From: Pseudomonas sp. AN-1
GTDB taxonomy: Bacteria; Pseudomonadota; Gammaproteobacteria; Pseudomonadales; Pseudomonadaceae
DNA: 64,000 nucleotides
Reading direction: 5' to 3'
NCBI RefSeq assembly: GCF_034057115.1
Contig: NZ_CP139195.1
Location: 1,922,001 to 1,986,000 of the forward strand
In this document: piece after piece, positions 21,690 through 29,849 of the stretch
Layout of the letters: every line of letters starts with the position of its first letter
Position numbering within the stretch: the first letter of the stretch is position 1
The notes under the pieces: generated by a model
The model's database searches: none
Told to the model about the DNA's origin: nothing
What the model saw: the letters and a program-made list of their open reading frames with translations, nothing else
Translations under genes and position numbers: made by a program

Positions 21690-22193
21690 TTATTCTTCGT
21701 CTTCGCCCGATCTCTCGAAAACGTCGGGGAATGCCGCCTGTACCGCGGGCGGCACATGGGACAGCCATCTTTCGAACACGGCCTGCTCGTCGACTTCCTC
21801 ATCCTCGTCATCGCTCTCCAAGTCGATGGTCTCGAAGAAGCGCTCGCCCTTGTCGTTCAGGGCATAGTATTCATTGAACCCCCACTCGTGACCGATATAC
21901 CCATAAACCTCGATCCCCTGACCTGTCTTGAGCAGCGACTGCATCGCGCTCATCCACTGATCGCCAAAGACGCACACATAGAGAAAGCCTCTCTTGCGCT
22001 TGATCCCCTCGTCGCTGAACGTAACGCCTTCGCAGAACCGCAGTAGCGGGTGACTATCTACTAGCGAGACGATGCCCGCCGCCGCGAACAGCGCCGACAT
22101 GCCCTCCCAGGTGATCGTATTCCCACCATCCAGCATTGCCTCCAGAACGGCGGCAGGCGCCTTGATCAAGATGGGTCCAGATGCTTCCGACAT
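21690..22193 (-). CDS. Hypothetical acidic protein (167 aa)
   Basis: No family recognised. It is soluble, with an acidic run (ESDDEDEEVDEQ) at about residues 126-137 and aromatic-rich sequence before it (EWGFNEYYALND). A good AAGGAGG ribosome site precedes the ATG at 22193. It lies downstream of the terminator that ends the yeh-like operon and upstream of the remnants at 21455-21660. Its size and acidity resemble other small proteins of this locus and known immunity proteins, but that is inference only. Confidence 0.7.
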   Translation of the reverse strand: MSEASGPILIKAPAAVLEAMLDGGNTITWEGMSALFAAAGIVSLVDSHPLLRFCEGVTFSDEGIKRKRGFLYVCVFGDQWMSAMQSLLKTGQGIEVYGYIGHEWGFNEYYALNDKGERFFETIDLESDDEDEEVDEQAVFERWLSHVPPAVQAAFPDVFERSGEDEE

Positions 22194-22225
22194 TGTTGCC
22201 TCCTTGCAGTTGAGTGCTCATCAAG

Positions 22226-22266
22226 AAAAACCGGCCTGCCACCCCCGGCTCGGGTGCCGGCAGGCC
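22226..22266 (-). terminator. Rho-independent terminator of the yeh-like operon
   Basis: On the minus strand GGCCTGCC (22266-22259) pairs with GGCAGGCC (22240-22233) and is followed by GGTTTTTC. It lies just past the displaced gene tail at 22329-22395, so it was probably the original end of the minus-strand operon before the 2-kb insertion. Confidence 0.75.
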
Positions 22267-22309
22267 TTCAGTCCAGCGCCGGCCGCAACGGCCGACGCAT
22301 ATCCGCTTC

Positions 22310-22396
22310 AGCCGGGCTCTGCGACCAGCCCCGCCACCGTCTCCAACCGCCGCGCCGTGGCCACCCACGCCGCCAGGTCGAGCAGCGCCCGTGCCG
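22310..22396 (-). pseudogene. Displaced C-terminal fragment of the 95-aa yeh-operon gene
   Basis: Minus-strand reading gives ARALLDLAAWVATARRLETV, then AGLVAEPG and a stop. The intact gene at 24331 ends ARALLDLAAWVATARRLAAV, then AGEAKD. The DNA 22329-22395 matches 24346-24412 at 63 of 67 positions. The fragment has no start and lies directly before the operon terminator. Confidence 0.75.
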
Positions 22397-22403
22397 GCAA
22401 TTC

Positions 22404-22426
22404 AGAAAAACAAATCTGTCCCCTTT
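22404..22426. repeat. AAAACAAATCTGTCCCCTTT-type motif, copy 1
   Basis: The motif occurs at 22404-22426, at 23044-23066 (one mismatch in the core) and, inverted and diverged, at 24304-24328. The first and last copies sit at the two edges of the AT-richer cargo between the duplicated gene tails. Confidence 0.6.
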
Positions 22427-22451
22427 CTCCAAGGAGTGATCGTGGTAATAC

Positions 22452-22952
22452 TCATTCGTCGGGGCATTCGATTTCCGGATAGTTGACTACCGCCAGTTGC
22501 CCATAAGCATCAATGTAATAGCGCTCGCCGACGGGCTGGAGTTCTCCTTTATTATCCCTCACCAACTCGCTCTCATCACAGGTGATTAGAGCCTCGACTT
22601 CAGTACAACCCGCCTCATACAACATGGAAACTAGCATTCGCACCATATTGGTGCCTTCGGTACCGGAGATCATGAAAACCCTTACCCGATTATCCTCGAC
22701 GTCAAGACCTTCGACAAAAGGTAGCGGAGGTTCGCAGATACGACACTGCTCAGCCAACCAGCGCTGCCAGTGAGGCCCATCCAACTCATCGAAGCGCTGC
22801 CACCAGCTCTGCAGACGCTCTACACACTGATCTACGACAGAAAACAGCGGTTTCCCGGTGCGGGATACTGCCATCCCGCAGCTGATCCGCGGCATTCCAC
22901 CCACCCAGAAGGGGTCATCGGTGGTGAAGCTAAGCTCAATATAATTTTCCAC
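22452..22952 (-). CDS. Hypothetical protein (166 aa), cargo of the 2-kb insertion
   Basis: No family recognised. It is soluble, with no signal or membrane segment, three tryptophans in RLQSWWQRFDELDGPHWQRW, and an alpha/beta-like C-terminal half ending AVVNYPEIECPDE. A remnant of a paralogous C-terminus lies at about 21460-21510, so this gene family has been duplicated and lost locally. Base composition is lower in GC than the yeh-like core. It lies between two copies of the AAATCTGT motif. Confidence 0.7.
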   Translation of the reverse strand: MENYIELSFTTDDPFWVGGMPRISCGMAVSRTGKPLFSVVDQCVERLQSWWQRFDELDGPHWQRWLAEQCRICEPPLPFVEGLDVEDNRVRVFMISGTEGTNMVRMLVSMLYEAGCTEVEALITCDESELVRDNKGELQPVGERYYIDAYGQLAVVNYPEIECPDE

Positions 22953-23043
22953 GTATTGCCCTCAAACTATTCAGGAAGCGCCCTGATTTATTCGACAGCA
23001 TCTTCCGGAGTGGCTGCTGCTCGTTGAAAACTTGAGCGACTTT

Positions 23044-23066
23044 AGAAAAACAAATCTGTTCCCTTT
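23044..23066. repeat. AAAACAAATCTGTCCCCTTT-type motif, copy 2
   Basis: A direct copy of the motif at 22404, between the two cargo genes. The flanking sequence 23067-23140 shows nothing else recognisable. Confidence 0.55.
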
Positions 23067-23142
23067 GCTTGATTTTTCCTGACAGACAAATCTGCCAATT
23101 CGACAGAATTAAGCAATGGAGTGACCTTTATTGCCATTGAAT

Positions 23143-24267
23143 TCAGAAAGGACGATACGGAGAGACGTAAGGCTTTTTCCAGTTGAAACACTGAATATCA
23201 CCAGATAGCGGGTGATAAACCACCCAATTATCGCCCACTTGGATAGTATTGGCGACTACTCCGACAGAGGCTTGCCACACTTCCTCACCAGTATACTTAT
23301 CCCAAGCACGCGGCCGGCGCTCCTCCAAGCCAAAAACCAAATCTCCGTCAGTATTGGCAGCAAGCATACTCCAATTACTCTTTCGCCCCCAAAGCAACGA
23401 ACCATCGACCGTAGACAAACACAGCACCAATCCGATACTGCCAGAACTACTCAACACCAGAGTATCTTCCGAGGCACTGATGGCGTGTGGAAATGCAATA
23501 TCTTTGTACTTCAAACCAGCCAGCAGCACCTGCATAAAGTCGCTAGTCAAATAGGAGAATTCAGCATCCACGGAAAAGGTCTTAAGATCAATGACCAGCA
23601 CATGACTACCAGCCAACACATAGAGCGTGTCGCCAAACCTTGACACCACCGTCCTCGGGGTGCTGCCAGGAAACTCGTAGCGCTCCAAAGACACTTCCAA
23701 TTTTACTGCCATTTCAGAAACAGAATATATGCAGAAGACTGGCGAAGAGAGCCGCACACCATAAATCAATCCGTCAGAACAGGGCATAAAATATTGAACA
23801 TCTACATCGACATGTCCAACAACAACACCACCCTTAACGACATCCAAACCTTGGCCATAATCATTCCAACCATATGCACGATAAATTTTCCCATCGTCGC
23901 ACACAAAACGGCCATCTCTCGACCAACCTGGATTGGCAAGCCCATCATACTCACTGTAGAGTAGCTGCCATTGGACCACATCAATAAGCTCCGGCACTTT
24001 CCCATAAACATGCAGCAAGTTACCCACCAGAAACATCGGACGCCACTGCGCCTCTGCATCTCTAACCAGCAATTCAGGTTCGTCGTCTTCAGCCCCAGAG
24101 AAATGCTGCAGATCAAACACCTTGAAGTAGCGCTTACCTTTTCTATCGCCATACTGCACATACAATCTGTCATCAGCTAAAGCAACAGATACAACACCAT
24201 CAAATTTCTGCGCAAAGCGGAACTTTGCCTTATGCGCTGGAATACCCACTGCCATATCAAGCCCCAT
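23143..24267 (-). CDS. Hypothetical protein, probable beta-propeller (374 aa)
   Basis: No close family recognised. Recurrent short strands with a pattern like FAVSxxDDTLYVxxG...VLVIDLKTF and GDLVFGLEERRPRAWDKYTG, then EEVWQASVG, look like PQQ/WD40-type propeller blades repeating every ~45 residues. No signal peptide is evident, so it is probably cytoplasmic. GC is visibly lower than that of its neighbours. The ribosome site is weak for both ATG 24267 and the in-frame ATG 24255. It is the larger gene of the cargo inserted at the end of the yeh-like operon. Confidence 0.65.
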   Translation of the reverse strand: MGLDMAVGIPAHKAKFRFAQKFDGVVSVALADDRLYVQYGDRKGKRYFKVFDLQHFSGAEDDEPELLVRDAEAQWRPMFLVGNLLHVYGKVPELIDVVQWQLLYSEYDGLANPGWSRDGRFVCDDGKIYRAYGWNDYGQGLDVVKGGVVVGHVDVDVQYFMPCSDGLIYGVRLSSPVFCIYSVSEMAVKLEVSLERYEFPGSTPRTVVSRFGDTLYVLAGSHVLVIDLKTFSVDAEFSYLTSDFMQVLLAGLKYKDIAFPHAISASEDTLVLSSSGSIGLVLCLSTVDGSLLWGRKSNWSMLAANTDGDLVFGLEERRPRAWDKYTGEEVWQASVGVVANTIQVGDNWVVYHPLSGDIQCFNWKKPYVSPYRPF

Positions 24268-24303
24268 TCTTCATAGTCAACGGATCGATAGTTTAAAAAA
24301 AGC

Positions 24304-24328
24304 AAAAAAGGGGGAAAGATTTGTTTTC
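24304..24328 (-). repeat. AAAACAAATCT-type motif, inverted copy 3
   Basis: On the minus strand this reads AAAACAAATCTTTCCCCCTT, a diverged inverted copy of the motif at 22404. It marks the right edge of the AT-richer cargo, just before the intact gene tail. Confidence 0.5.
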
Positions 24329-24330
24329 CA

Positions 24331-24618
24331 TCAATCCTTGGCCTCCCCCGCCACCGCCGCCAACCGCCGCGCCGTGGCCACCCAGGCCGCTAGGTCGAGC
24401 AGCGCCCGTGCCCGCGTCGGCAGTGCATCCTGCTCGTCGAGCACTTTGGTCAGCAGGCGGCACACCGCCCCCCAGCCGAGCAGTTCGCCCTGCTCGCCCC
24501 AGGCGCGGCCTTCGGCCAGGAGGGGCTGGCCGGCGCAGGACAGGCCGGCGGCCTGCACGCGGGCGAGCCAGTGCTGGCCGGCGTCCAGCCAAGCCTGCAG
24601 GTCGTCGTCTTTACGCAT
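24331..24618 (-). CDS. Small helical protein at the end of the yeh-like operon (95 aa)
   Basis: A helix-rich cytoplasmic protein with several tryptophans (LQAWLDAGQHWLARVQAAGL), unassigned. Its ATG at 24618 lies inside the end of the SWIM gene (8-base overlap), so it is translated as part of that operon. Its last ~22 codons are duplicated at 22329-22395, where an alternative ending sits next to the operon terminator. The present C-terminus may therefore have been supplied by the inserted cargo. Confidence 0.75.
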   Translation of the reverse strand: MRKDDDLQAWLDAGQHWLARVQAAGLSCAGQPLLAEGRAWGEQGELLGWGAVCRLLTKVLDEQDALPTRARALLDLAAWVATARRLAAVAGEAKD

Positions 24619-26272
24619 GGGAAACTCCTCTGGAGGTCGCGAGCCGGGGTGCGCTCAGGTGCAGGAGTCCGGGCGCGCCGGCCCAGCGCACGCTGATCGG
24701 CGCGAGCACGACGAGCCCGCCCTGCAGACTGAGGCGGCCGAACACCTCGCTCGGCACGTGCCCGGCCGCCAGGCCGGCCTGCAGCCGGCGACAGGCCAGC
24801 TCCTGGAAGCCGGCCAGCTCGCCGCGCAGGGTGAAGGGGATGCCGTTCTGGTCGCACAGCGGCAGCGACCAGCGCTGCAAGGCGCGGTCGCTGTGCAGCT
24901 CGCCGACTTCGCCGACCGCCAGCCGCGCCAGCAGCGGCGGCGGACGCTGCCAGGGGTCGGCGCGCAGGCGCTCGCCGAGGCCCTGCAGCAGGGTCGCCAG
25001 ATCGTCCGCCGGGCAAACCGGCGCCGCGTCTTCGGCAACGCTCAGACGGGTACCGTCGCGGGCGGACAGGCGGCCGTCGGCGCTGGCCCAGCCGCACTCC
25101 AGGCGGTGGCCACGCTGCAGCAGCGTCGCCACGCCGACGCCGGCCAGCCGCGCCTGTTCGAGCGCCGCGGCGGGCTGCCATTGCGGATCGAGGTCGCGGG
25201 CGCGCGACTCCGACCAGCTGAAATAGCGTCCGCTTTCCGGCGCGTGGAAATACACGGAAAAGCCGCGCTGACCGGCCAGGGTTTCCCACACCTCGGCGCC
25301 GATGCCGTGCAGCAGCAGGCCGTCGAGGCGCCGGTAGCTGCGCCGGTGCACCCCGGCCAGCTCGGTGAACGGCCGCGGCATCGGCTCCCGGCGCAGGCCG
25401 CGGGCCAGCACCCACACCGCCGCCAGTGCATCCGGCAGGCGCTCGGCGGCGCCCCCGCGGCGGGCCTGGTCGTCGCGCAGCAGCTGCACCAGCCCCTGCA
25501 GGGTCGCGCCCAGGCGCGGCAGGTCGACCTGTCGTAGCTCGGTGGCCAGCGCCTCGCCCTGGTCGACGAAGGCCGGCCCGACCCCGGCGCTGCCCTGCAG
25601 TACCAGCGCGACCAACCAGTCTTCCAGCTGCGCCAGGCGCGCCCGCGCCGGCGCCTCCAGGCCGAGCGCCGGCAGTTGCGGGATGGCCGCGCCGGCCGCC
25701 TGGCGCGCCTGCACCACCACCAGCGCGCGGTGGGCGCAGCTCGCCGCCTTGCAGGTGCAGGTGGCTGCGGCCAGCCCGCCGGCGCGGGGGACGCGCACGG
25801 TGGCCTCCTCCGGGTCGAGCAACTGGCCGACCAGGCCGGCGGCGCCCTCCTCCAGCTCGGCCTCGAAGCTGCGCGCCAGCCATTGCAGGGCGCGGCGGGT
25901 GGCGGCGGCGCCGAAGGCCTGTTCGATGCTCGCGGCCTCGCCCTCCAGCCAGGGGCGGGCAGGCGCCCGCTCGACAACCTCGCCAGCGCCGCCCCCGGCC
26001 TGCGCCAGCAGGCGCGCGCGCAGGCCGAGGAGGAAGGCGCACAGGTGGTGACAGGGGCCGAAGGCCGGGCAGTCGCAGGCGAGCTGGGCGAAACCGACGC
26101 CGCCCAGGCGCTGGGTATGGCCTTCGATATTGGCCGCGGCGGCGTCCGCCGCCAGCGTCCACTGCGCGCTGTCGCAGGCCGCCAGCGTCTTGGCGCCGCG
26201 CTTGAGCAAGCCCTTGTTGGCCCAGTCGGCGATGGCGGCATCGTCGAGGGCGTGTAGCCATTGCTGCAGCAT
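24611..26272 (-). CDS. SWIM zinc-finger protein (YehQ-like)
   Basis: A 553-residue protein with a SWIM CxCx(n)CxH finger at C66/C68/C74/H76 (CDCPAFGPCHH). A second SWIM-like set, CTCKAASCAH, lies near residue 170. SWIM proteins bind nucleic acid or protein partners. A SWIM protein follows a vWA protein and a MoxR-type ATPase in E. coli yehLMPQ, and the length here is similar to YehQ. The start ATG at 26272 lies just past the end of the vWA gene. The rest is alpha-helical with no catalytic motif that I recognise. The longer open frame upstream is a shadow. Confidence 0.85.
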   Translation of the reverse strand: MLQQWLHALDDAAIADWANKGLLKRGAKTLAACDSAQWTLAADAAAANIEGHTQRLGGVGFAQLACDCPAFGPCHHLCAFLLGLRARLLAQAGGGAGEVVERAPARPWLEGEAASIEQAFGAAATRRALQWLARSFEAELEEGAAGLVGQLLDPEEATVRVPRAGGLAAATCTCKAASCAHRALVVVQARQAAGAAIPQLPALGLEAPARARLAQLEDWLVALVLQGSAGVGPAFVDQGEALATELRQVDLPRLGATLQGLVQLLRDDQARRGGAAERLPDALAAVWVLARGLRREPMPRPFTELAGVHRRSYRRLDGLLLHGIGAEVWETLAGQRGFSVYFHAPESGRYFSWSESRARDLDPQWQPAAALEQARLAGVGVATLLQRGHRLECGWASADGRLSARDGTRLSVAEDAAPVCPADDLATLLQGLGERLRADPWQRPPPLLARLAVGEVGELHSDRALQRWSLPLCDQNGIPFTLRGELAGFQELACRRLQAGLAAGHVPSEVFGRLSLQGGLVVLAPISVRWAGAPGLLHLSAPRLATSRGVSHA

Positions 26273-26274
26273 GT

Positions 26275-27423
26275 TCAGCGTCCTTGCATGGTAGTGGCCA
26301 GCCAGTCGACCAGATGGTCCGGGGTCATCGCCGCCACCGGCACGCCGCGCGCGACCAGTTGTTCGGCCATCGCGCGGTCGTAGTCGGGATGGGCGCGGCG
26401 GTCGAGGGCGGCCAGCGCCAGCACCTGGACGCCGCTGCCGACCAGGCGCGCCGCCTCGCCGAGCACCCGCGCCGCATCGTGGCCTTCGTAGAGGTCGGAG
26501 ATCAGCACCACCACGCTGCGCCGCGGCACTTCCACCTGGCCGAACGCCGCGGCCAGCGCCGCGCCGATGTTGGTGCCGCCGCCGATCTGCGCGCCCATCA
26601 GCAGTTGCTCCGGCGCCTGCAGCTGGCTGCTGGCGTCGACCACCTCGTCGGCGAACAGCAGCAGGCGGGTACGCACCGCGCTCAGGCGGGCGAAGATGCC
26701 GGCCATCACCGCGCTGTGGATCACCGACTCGCTCATCGAGCCGCTCTGGTCCACCACCAGCCACAGGTGCCAGGGCAGCCGGCGCTCCTCGCGCGGATGG
26801 AAGAACAGCCGCTCCAGCACCAGTTCCTCGGTTTCCAACTGATAGTGGGCCAGGTTGTGGCGCAGGGTGCGCGCCCAGTCGAGGTCGGCCAGCCGCGGCC
26901 GCCCGCCGCGACCGTGGCGACGGCGCTTGGGGGCGAAGGCGGCGCGCAGCCGCGGCGCCAGCTTCTCCTCCAGTTGCTCGACCACCCGGCGGATCAGCCG
27001 CAGCGCCTCGGCATGCACCGCCGCCGGCAGGCGCTCGCGCACCGCCATCAGCGCCTGCACCAGCTCGATGCTCGGCGTGGCCTGGGCCAGCACCTGGGGA
27101 TCGGCGAGCAGGCTGCTCATCCGGTAGCGGTCCAGCGCATCGCGCTGCAGCACCTCGGCCGCCGAGCGCGGGAACAGCTTGCGCACCTCGCCCAGCCAGC
27201 GCACCGCACCGGGATCGGGACGGCCGATGCCGCCGTAACGGTCCGCGTCTTCGCCGCCCTCGCGGCGCTCGAACTCGCGGCCGTAGAGATACTCCAGGGC
27301 GGCGTCGCGGCGCTGGTCGCCGTCGTCCAGCACACTCGCGCCGCCCTGCTCGCCCCCCAGCGCGGCCTCGGCCTCGGCGCCGAGGATCAGCCGCCAGCGG
27401 CGGCGCATGATCGAATCAGTCAT
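26275..27423 (-). CDS. von Willebrand factor A domain protein (YehP-like)
   Basis: A 382-residue protein with an N-terminal helical part and a C-terminal vWA domain. The metal-ion-dependent adhesion motif DQSGS starts at D225, followed by the conserved threonine region GGGTNIGAAL and the aspartate ISDLYEG. vWA proteins paired with MoxR AAA ATPases act as metal-dependent adaptors that bring substrates to the ATPase. It overlaps the upstream gene by 8 bases and abuts the SWIM gene. Length and context match E. coli YehP. Confidence 0.9.
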   Translation of the reverse strand: MTDSIMRRRWRLILGAEAEAALGGEQGGASVLDDGDQRRDAALEYLYGREFERREGGEDADRYGGIGRPDPGAVRWLGEVRKLFPRSAAEVLQRDALDRYRMSSLLADPQVLAQATPSIELVQALMAVRERLPAAVHAEALRLIRRVVEQLEEKLAPRLRAAFAPKRRRHGRGGRPRLADLDWARTLRHNLAHYQLETEELVLERLFFHPREERRLPWHLWLVVDQSGSMSESVIHSAVMAGIFARLSAVRTRLLLFADEVVDASSQLQAPEQLLMGAQIGGGTNIGAALAAAFGQVEVPRRSVVVLISDLYEGHDAARVLGEAARLVGSGVQVLALAALDRRAHPDYDRAMAEQLVARGVPVAAMTPDHLVDWLATTMQGR

Positions 27424-29818
27424 CGAACCCCCAGTGGTGCAGCACCGTCGCCACCTGCGCGGCCAGCGCCTGGCTGCGGCGCAGCGTGGCGTCGTCCGGC
27501 ACCCGCGCGCGCAGCAACGCCGGCGCCTGCTGCGCGCCGACCAGCAGTTGCGCGAAGGCCTGCAGCTCGCGGCGGGTGAGTTGGCTGAAGGCCAGCCGCA
27601 GCGCGGGCAGGCCGTCGAGAAATTCCTCTTCGCTCCACGCCGCGAGGCATGCCGACAGACGTTGCACCGTGGGCGGATGACTCAGCAGCCAGCCGCGAGC
27701 GATGCGCAGGAAGCCCTGCAGGTACTCGCCCATGGCCTGCGGCGCGGTATGCGCCAGACCCAGCGCGTCGGCCAGCGCGCGCTCGGTGTCGGCGGCAGAC
27801 CAGTGCCCGGCCATGGCCAGCACCCCGGCCGCGGCGCCGCGCACCGGCGCCGGCACGTCGGCGTCGTGCAGCGCGCCACAGGCATCGAGCAGCAGCGGGC
27901 CGTCGGCCCAGGCGGCGGCACGGCGCACCATGCCGTGCAGGTCGGCCAGGGCATCGACCGCCGCGGCCGCGTGCGCGGCATCGCCCTGGCCCAGCGCCGG
28001 CAGACGCAGGCAGGCCTGGGCGAAGGCGCGCGCCAGCAGCGGTTGCAGGCGCGCCAGGCCCACGCCGCCCAGCGCGTTGCGCGCCTCGTAGGCCTGCGCC
28101 AGGCGTCCGGCGGCCTGGGCCAGGGCCAGCGCGTCGAAGCTGCGCTCGAGCCACAGCGCCACCGCATCGAGCACCCGCTCGGCCAGCGCCTCCAGGCCCA
28201 TCACCAGCACCTCCAGCACCAGCGTCGCCGGACTGCCGGCCACCGGACTGCCGGCCACCGGGGTGCCGGCCACCGCTGTGGCGGCGTTCGACTGCGCCAG
28301 CCGTTCGAGCAGGCGGTTGACCGCCGCCTCCTCCAGGCTGGCGCCGTAGCGCGCCGCCTCGGTCAGCGCGGTGACGGTTTCCGGCTGCCAGCGCAATTCC
28401 CATATCTCGCGCACACGGGCGAGATCGGAGCCGGCGACGAAATCCGGCCCGGCCAGGCGTTGCGCGTAGGGAATGCCGAGAAAGCGCAGCCGCTGCAGCC
28501 CCTGGGAGATCAGCCGGTGCCGGGCGCTGCGGTAGATGTCCAGCTCCTTGCGCTGCGCGCCGCCCAGCCGCGCCGGCAGCCGATAGCGCGTGCAGAAGGC
28601 CTGCACGTCGACCAGCAGCGGCGCCAGTGGCGCATTGGGCGGCAGGCGCCCGCTGGCATCGCCGCCGAACAGCGCGTCCAGCGCGCGGGCGAACCGCCCG
28701 GCATCGTCGGTATCCTTGACCAGCGTGGCCTGCAGCGCCTCCGCCAGCTCCGCCCGCCCGCCGCGGCAGCCGCGCAGCGCCGCCAAGCGGCCGGCCATGG
28801 CCACCGCCTCGCTGGCGTCCGGCAGGGTCGCCGGCAGACCGTCTTCGCGCAGGCGTACGGCCAGCCTTGCGGCCAGCACCGGCCAGGCCGCCGCATGCGG
28901 AAGCTTGCGGCCCTTCTCCCAGGCCTGCCATACCGCCTGGTAGTAGCCCGGCGCCGGCAGGCCGGCGGCGTAGCCGCTGGCGCGCGCCAGGCGCTCCAGG
29001 CTGTAGGCAATCAGATGGGCGCCGACCTCGCCGCTGCCCGGCCCTGCGCCGCGCGGCACCACAGGCGGCGCGGCGGCGAAGCCCAGCGCGGCGAGCGCCT
29101 CGGCCACACTGGCCGGCAGCCGCTCGCCGAGGCCGGCGAGGATGCCCGGCACATGGTAGCCGCCGCACACCACCAGGCAGCGCCGGCCCTCGTCGAGGGC
29201 CATGCTCACCTGCGCAGCCATGTGCGCCTCGCGGGCGGCGTTCTCGGCGTCGTCGCCCGCCCCGTCGGCGCGCAACAGCAGGCTGAAGGCGAGCAGGTCG
29301 GCGAAATAATCCGCCGCCGTCGCCGGCTCGACGCCGGACTCGAAGTGGCGATCCCACCACTCGTCGAAGTCGCGGCAGCCAGCCTGCTCGATCAGCCCGG
29401 CGAGCACGTCCGGCGCCTGGCGCGGCGGCTCGGCGTCCAGCGTCGGCTCCGGCGCGGTGGCGAAGAACTCCGGCTGCGCCGACAGCGCCAGCCGCGCGCC
29501 GTAGGGCAGGTCGATGAAGCGCACCGCCGCGCCCAGCCGGTCGGCCGCGCGCAGCGCCACCCACTCCGGCGAGAACTCGGCGAACGGAATGTAGCCGCGG
29601 CAGCGCAGCTCGTCGTCGCCGCGGCCGAGCGCCGCGTGCAGGTACACCGCCAGCGGCGGCTGCGCCTTGGCGTGCTGCAGCGCCGGCAACAGGGCGTCGA
29701 GTTCCTGCGGGCCTTCGATCAGCAGGGTGTCGGGGGCCAACGCCTCGATCAGCTCGCCCAAATGGCGGGCGCAGCGCGGGCTGTGGTGGCGCACCGGCGC
29801 CAGCCGCAGGTTCGCCAT
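27416..29818 (-). CDS. DUF5682-like protein (YehM-like)
   Basis: About 800 residues. The N-terminus LAPVRHHSPRCARHLGELIE with LLIEGPQELDALLP shows the HHSP and EGP motifs of the DUF5682 family found beside MoxR/vWA genes. Residues in these motifs are candidates for a metal-dependent active site, but no activity is established. The C-terminal half is helical and includes an in-frame 15-base tandem repeat at 28231-28275, giving VAGTPVAGSPVAGSP. Start ATG 29818 is chosen because the family motif begins nine residues later; an upstream GTG overlapping the ATPase end is possible. It is coupled to the ATPase upstream and the vWA gene downstream. Confidence 0.82.
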   Translation of the reverse strand: MANLRLAPVRHHSPRCARHLGELIEALAPDTLLIEGPQELDALLPALQHAKAQPPLAVYLHAALGRGDDELRCRGYIPFAEFSPEWVALRAADRLGAAVRFIDLPYGARLALSAQPEFFATAPEPTLDAEPPRQAPDVLAGLIEQAGCRDFDEWWDRHFESGVEPATAADYFADLLAFSLLLRADGAGDDAENAAREAHMAAQVSMALDEGRRCLVVCGGYHVPGILAGLGERLPASVAEALAALGFAAAPPVVPRGAGPGSGEVGAHLIAYSLERLARASGYAAGLPAPGYYQAVWQAWEKGRKLPHAAAWPVLAARLAVRLREDGLPATLPDASEAVAMAGRLAALRGCRGGRAELAEALQATLVKDTDDAGRFARALDALFGGDASGRLPPNAPLAPLLVDVQAFCTRYRLPARLGGAQRKELDIYRSARHRLISQGLQRLRFLGIPYAQRLAGPDFVAGSDLARVREIWELRWQPETVTALTEAARYGASLEEAAVNRLLERLAQSNAATAVAGTPVAGSPVAGSPATLVLEVLVMGLEALAERVLDAVALWLERSFDALALAQAAGRLAQAYEARNALGGVGLARLQPLLARAFAQACLRLPALGQGDAAHAAAAVDALADLHGMVRRAAAWADGPLLLDACGALHDADVPAPVRGAAAGVLAMAGHWSAADTERALADALGLAHTAPQAMGEYLQGFLRIARGWLLSHPPTVQRLSACLAAWSEEEFLDGLPALRLAFSQLTRRELQAFAQLLVGAQQAPALLRARVPDDATLRRSQALAAQVATVLHHWGFDD
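28231..28275. repeat. Three tandem 15-bp repeats inside the DUF5682-like gene
   Basis: Units 28231-28245, 28246-28260 and 28261-28275 (GACTGCCGGCCACCG; the third unit differs at two positions). The period is a multiple of three, so copy-number change would lengthen or shorten a VAG(S/T)P linker without shifting the frame. Confidence 0.8.
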
Positions 29819-29849
29819 GGGAGCCAGCAGCTGCAGGGCCTGCGCCGCC

